A stretch of 8,720 nucleotides of DNA from JAGTVG01 sp964389805. Its GTDB lineage: Bacteria; Bacteroidota; Bacteroidia; Cytophagales; Cyclobacteriaceae. The first letter of the stretch is position 1. Every line of letters starts with the position of its first letter. The stretch is from positions 1 to 8,720 of the forward strand of contig CAYMFU010000291.1 of assembly GCA_964389805.1 (NCBI GenBank). Direction: 5' to 3'. The position numbers and the translations under genes were made by a program. The notes below the pieces were generated by a model, which did not search any database, was not told the DNA's origin, and worked only from the letters and a program-made list of their open reading frames with translations. Shown one piece after another: positions 5,473 to 8,720 of this stretch.

Positions 5473-6903
5473 TTATTTTTTACTTTCTGTTTTCAAACCT
5501 AATCCTTTTCCCAGTTCCAGCATGAATTTTTTTGCTGCAGAATGGTTATTCTCAATTTTGCCATCAAGGATGGCTTCTTTAATCTCATTTTTTATAATTC
5601 CTACTTCCCTGCCAGGGGGGATATTAAATATCTTCATAATTTCTTCACCTGAAATGGGAGGTTGAAAATTACGCAACTTATCTTTTTCCTCCACTTCAAG
5701 GATCTTTTTTTCAACTTTCTCAAAGTTATTCAAATACCGGCTAACCTTCTCAGGGTTTTTGGAAGTAATATCAGCTTTACACAACAACATAAGCTTATCT
5801 ATATCATCACCTGCCTCAAACACCAACCTCCTCACGGCAGAATCAGTAATGGAACTGCTAACCAGGGCTATCGGCCTGAGGTGAAGCCTCACCAACTTCT
5901 GAACAAAACGCATCTTGTCATGAAGGGGCAATTTAAGCCTTCTGAATAGCCTGGGTATCATTCGTGCCCCGATCTCTTCGTGACCGTGAAATGTCCATCC
6001 TGCTTTTTCATCAAACCTTTTTGTAACCGGTTTGGCTATATCATGCATAATGGCTGCCCATCGAAGCCATGGATCTCTGGATCTTTTTGAAACATTATCC
6101 AGAACCTGCAAAGTATGATAGAAATTATCTTTATGTGCATTCCCTTTGATCTTATCCACCCCATACAGATCTACCATTTCAGGAAAAATATACTGTAAGA
6201 GCTCAGCATGAAATAAAAGTTTAAATCCATATGATGGAGTATCTGTCATTATTATTTTCTCAAGCTCGGCAATGATCCTTTCCTGTGATACGATCTTTAT
6301 CCTTTCAGCATTCTTTATGATGGCATCGAAGGTATCCGAGGTAATATCAAAATTCAGCTGAGCTGCGAATCGAATTCCACGCATCATCCTGAGGGGATCA
6401 TCAGAAAATGTAATATCTGGATCAAGGGGTGTTTTTATCTGTTTTTTTCTCAGGTCACTCATCCCATCAAAAGGATCTATTAAATTTCCATAGTTGTCTT
6501 CATTCAGCCCGAATGCCATGGTATTTATGGTAAAATCCCTACGGTTTTGATCGTCCTGGAGTGTCCCGTCCTCTACGACAGGTTTTCTCGAATCGCGGTT
6601 ATAGGATTCCTTGCGGGCCCCTACAAACTCAATTTCGGTATTTTTATAACGGAACATAGCCGTACCAAAGTTCTTGAATACATGCAAGGTCTTTTCTTTA
6701 CCGAAATGACGAGCCACATTTTGTGCCAGTTTTATTCCACTCCCAACGGTCACGATATCAATATCAAAATATTCATCCTTCCTTTTCAGAAAATAATCCC
6801 GCACGAATCCCCCTACAACGTATGTTTCCATACCCATTCGATCCGCTAAGCAACCAATTTCCCTGAAAACAGGATTCTGATCCAAAACCGTACTATAATT
6901 CAT
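5473..6903 (-). CDS. cca: CCA tRNA nucleotidyltransferase with HD domain
   Basis: This class II nucleotidyltransferase adds or repairs the 3' CCA end of tRNAs using CTP and ATP. Numbered from the ATG at 6903 (476 residues), it shows GGFVRD (31-36), the metal-binding DID (47-49), RRDFTINTM (121-129), which is part of the nucleotide-recognition region, and DPLRMMRGIRFAA (169-181), the neck. A C-terminal HD domain follows with HTLQ (His263), HD (287-288) and FHGHEE (His306, His308), which may hydrolyse phosphodiesters such as 2',3'-cyclic phosphates. A GTG at 6915 would add four residues. I prefer the ATG because NYSTVLDQNPVFREI is the usual start and the promoter box at 6932-6939 leaves a leader of about 25 nt. 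Poly(A) polymerase belongs to the same superfamily, but the length and HD domain favour the CCA enzyme. It is the first gene of a pair with the TPR gene and is divergent from pyrG. Confidence 0.92.
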   Translation of the reverse strand: MNYSTVLDQNPVFREIGCLADRMGMETYVVGGFVRDYFLKRKDEYFDIDIVTVGSGIKLAQNVARHFGKEKTLHVFKNFGTAMFRYKNTEIEFVGARKESYNRDSRKPVVEDGTLQDDQNRRDFTINTMAFGLNEDNYGNLIDPFDGMSDLRKKQIKTPLDPDITFSDDPLRMMRGIRFAAQLNFDITSDTFDAIIKNAERIKIVSQERIIAELEKIIMTDTPSYGFKLLFHAELLQYIFPEMVDLYGVDKIKGNAHKDNFYHTLQVLDNVSKRSRDPWLRWAAIMHDIAKPVTKRFDEKAGWTFHGHEEIGARMIPRLFRRLKLPLHDKMRFVQKLVRLHLRPIALVSSSITDSAVRRLVFEAGDDIDKLMLLCKADITSKNPEKVSRYLNNFEKVEKKILEVEEKDKLRNFQPPISGEEIMKIFNIPPGREVGIIKNEIKEAILDGKIENNHSAAKKFMLELGKGLGLKTESKK

Positions 6904-6931
6904 TATCTCAGCCACAGCTATCTTTGACTGG

Positions 6932-6939
6932 CAAATTTA
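6932..6939 (-). promoter_or_regulatory. Promoter -7 element for cca
   Basis: On the minus strand 6939-6932 reads TAAATTTG, a full match to TAnnTTTG. It lies about 30 nt before the ATG at 6903. No clear TTG is seen at the -33 distance (around 6960), so only half of the promoter is supported. Confidence 0.5.
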
Positions 6940-7077
6940 ACAATAAATAATTTGTGATTTTTTTTAAAATAATACACCCAAACAGGTTAATATTCTATAA
7001 TTTATCAATAATAGTGCCTTATTAAAAAATTATTACAATTTTAAGCAGACCCCATCAATTTATTCAATTATAAATCA

Positions 7078-7085
7078 TAAATTTG
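7078..7085 (+). promoter_or_regulatory. Promoter -7 element for pyrG
   Basis: TAAATTTG at 7078-7085 matches the TAnnTTTG consensus and would give a leader of about 28 nt before the ATG at 7117. A TTG at the -33 distance (about 7055) is absent. No G-run at the start site suggests the reiterative-transcription control known for pyrG in Gram-positive bacteria. Confidence 0.5.
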
Positions 7086-7116
7086 TATCCCATAGGTACT
7101 AATCAATTTATTGCTT

Positions 7117-8720
7117 ATGGGGCCCACTAAATACATCTTTGTCACTGGAGGAGTGACATCATCACTTGGAAAAGGAATCGTTGCTTCATCACTTGGTAAA
7201 TTGCTGCGGGCCAGAGGTCTGTCAGTCACCATTCAAAAGTTTGATCCATATATAAATGTGGATCCTGGCACATTGAATCCCTACGAACATGGCGAATGCT
7301 ATGTGACGGAAGATGGTGCCGAGACAGATCTTGACCTCGGACATTATGAACGGTTCTTAAATGTGCACACCTCCCAGGCCAATAATGTGACTACGGGCAG
7401 GATATATCATAATGTGATCACTAAAGAAAGGCAGGGTGAATTTCTGGGGAAAACTGTTCAGGTTATCCCGCATATTACCGACGAAATAAAAAGAAATTTT
7501 TACCTCCTTGGTGAAACTGGTGATTATGATGTGATCATTACAGAAATCGGCGGATGTGTTGGCGATATAGAATCTCTCCCATTTGTGGAAGCAGTAAGGC
7601 AAGCCAGACAAGACCTGGGCCCTAATAATCATTTGACCATCCATCTGACCCTCGTACCTTATCTGAAATCATCAGGAGAGTTGAAGACCAAGCCTACTCA
7701 GCATTCTGTAAAACAGCTTCTTGAGGCCGGAGTCCAGCCTGATATCCTCGTTTGCAGAACAGAATATCCTCTTCCAACCGAAATAAGAAGAAAAATTGCG
7801 CTTTTCTGTAATGTCTCAATAAATTCGGTCATCGAATCCATTGATGTGGAAACCATTTACGATGTGCCTATCAAACTCCGTAAGGAAAAGCTCGATGAAC
7901 GTGTATTGGAAAAACTCAATATCAATAATTTCAAGGACCCCAATCTTGATCAATGGAAAGAGTTTTTAGGAAAGCTTAAAAATCCTCAGGAAGAGGTCAC
8001 CATAGGCCTGATTGGCAAGTATGTTGAATTACATGATGCTTATAAATCGATAAATGAATCTTTTATCCAGGCGGGGGCCTTTAACGAGTGCAAGGTCAAC
8101 ATTGATTGGATCAGCTCAGAATACCTGAGCCCGGATGATATAGGTGATAAACTAAGCCATCTGGACGCTATGCTGATCGCTCCGGGATTTGGCGAAAGGG
8201 GTATCCCCGGGAAAATTGAAGCTGCACGTTATGCCAGGGAAAACAAAGTGCCATTTTTCGGCATATGCCTTGGCATGCAATGTTCCGTAATTGAGTTTGC
8301 ACAAAATGTTCTGGGCTTAAAAGATGCAGCGTCAACAGAGGTTGATCCGAAAACACCGGATCCTGTGATAGATCTGATGGAGGAACAAAAAAGTATTACC
8401 ATGAAGGGGGGAACCATGAGATTAGGTACCTATCCCTGTAAAGTCACACCTCATACCAAGGTTCATTCCATTTATAAAAAAGATAATATAAGTGAAAGGC
8501 ATAGACATAGATATGAGTTTAATAACAAGTATTTTGAGCAATTTGAAGAGCATGGAATGATATTTTCAGGAATAAATCCTGATTCAAGCCTGGTGGAAAT
8601 CATTGAATTATCAGACCACCCATGGTATATCGGAACTCAATTTCATCCAGAATTTAAAAGCACAGTAATAAATCCTCATCCATTATTTGTTAAATTTGTA
8701 GCCGCTTCTTTAAAATTTAA
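7117..8720 (+). CDS. pyrG: CTP synthase (3' end just outside window)
   Basis: CTP synthase makes CTP from UTP, ATP and glutamine as the last step of pyrimidine nucleotide synthesis in the cytoplasm. The frame is open from the ATG at 7117 to the window edge, giving 534 residues. Family length is about 535-545, so only the last few codons are missing. The N-terminal amidoligase domain starts MGPTKYIFVTGGVTSSLGKG (Lys19 in the ATP loop) and includes KFDPYINVDPGTLNPYEHGE and EIGGCVGDIES. The C-terminal glutaminase domain has APGFGERG, the nucleophile elbow FGICLGMQ (Cys384) and the His-Glu pair in GTQFHPEF (His510, Glu512). All catalytic residues are present. The oxyanion-loop stretch reads APGFG rather than GGFG. 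The gene is divergent from cca with about 200 nt between them. In many Bacteroidota yidC follows pyrG, which could be tested just beyond the window. Confidence 0.97.
   Translation, partial: MGPTKYIFVTGGVTSSLGKGIVASSLGKLLRARGLSVTIQKFDPYINVDPGTLNPYEHGECYVTEDGAETDLDLGHYERFLNVHTSQANNVTTGRIYHNVITKERQGEFLGKTVQVIPHITDEIKRNFYLLGETGDYDVIITEIGGCVGDIESLPFVEAVRQARQDLGPNNHLTIHLTLVPYLKSSGELKTKPTQHSVKQLLEAGVQPDILVCRTEYPLPTEIRRKIALFCNVSINSVIESIDVETIYDVPIKLRKEKLDERVLEKLNINNFKDPNLDQWKEFLGKLKNPQEEVTIGLIGKYVELHDAYKSINESFIQAGAFNECKVNIDWISSEYLSPDDIGDKLSHLDAMLIAPGFGERGIPGKIEAARYARENKVPFFGICLGMQCSVIEFAQNVLGLKDAASTEVDPKTPDPVIDLMEEQKSITMKGGTMRLGTYPCKVTPHTKVHSIYKKDNISERHRHRYEFNNKYFEQFEEHGMIFSGINPDSSLVEIIELSDHPWYIGTQFHPEFKSTVINPHPLFVKFVAASLKF

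Noticed and set aside
6547..6849. Plus-strand open frame inside cca
   Set aside because: It overlaps the catalytic nucleotidyltransferase region on the minus strand, and the product has no recognisable domain.
7357..7644. Minus-strand open frame inside pyrG
   Set aside because: It is covered by highly conserved CTP synthase sequence on the plus strand.
8161..8220. APGFG instead of GGFG near the glutaminase loop of PyrG as a defect
   Set aside because: The rest of the loop and the Cys-His-Glu triad are intact, and I believe this variant is common in Bacteroidota.
8168..8417. Two overlapping minus-strand open frames inside pyrG
   Set aside because: Both lie across the glutaminase domain of pyrG and look like reversed coding sequence.
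1..8720. CRISPR arrays, mobile elements, tRNA genes or defence systems
   Set aside because: No regularly spaced repeats, transposase or integrase motifs, tRNA folds or known defence domains were seen on either strand.

Overview
The window looks like ordinary chromosome from a member of the Bacteroidota. This rests on several things seen in the sequence. The DNA is AT-rich. Clear Shine-Dalgarno sites are lacking before the genes. Three -7 boxes of the form TAnnTTTG sit where promoters are expected. There is a small ribosomal protein of the bTHX type and a lone ftsE without ftsX. An ECF sigma factor with an anti-sigma partner is followed by a secreted DUF4097-like protein. I cannot place it below phylum. 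I see no phage genes, transposons, integrase, tRNA or CRISPR array.

Left part (1-1490): the 3' end of a sulfatase gene (plus) converges on a 44-codon gene for ribosomal protein bTHX (minus, 398-532). After a gene-free AT-rich stretch comes a 67-residue, extremely acidic protein of unknown function (849-1052, plus). Next is the gene for the signal recognition particle RNA (1237-1330, plus), with a well-formed Bacteroidota promoter and a terminator made by its own closing stem.

Middle (1489-4609): a 69-residue protein of unknown role and FtsE are encoded one base apart and are surely co-transcribed. They converge on a three-gene minus-strand operon: an ECF sigma factor (TTG start), a single-span membrane protein that is the likely anti-sigma factor, and a secreted beta-repeat protein. 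These three genes overlap by 14 and 20 nt. A candidate ECF-type promoter (GCAACC, 16 nt, GTCT) lies just upstream of the sigma gene and suggests autoregulation. The likely logic is envelope sensing, with the membrane protein holding the sigma factor and the exported repeat protein as effector or part of the sensor.

Right part (4737-8720): a CCA-adding tRNA nucleotidyltransferase with an HD domain and a secreted TPR protein form a minus-strand pair separated by one base. They are divergent from pyrG (CTP synthase), which runs off the right edge only a few codons before its expected end. The cca and pyrG upstream regions each carry the same -7 box, TAAATTTG, on opposite strands. CTP synthase makes the CTP that the CCA enzyme uses, so the pairing is metabolically sensible, but shared regulation is only a guess.

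The least explained items are the acidic small protein, the 69-residue partner of ftsE, and the alternating Phe/Tyr repeat of the secreted protein in the sigma operon. I did not find clear evidence of a wholly new system.
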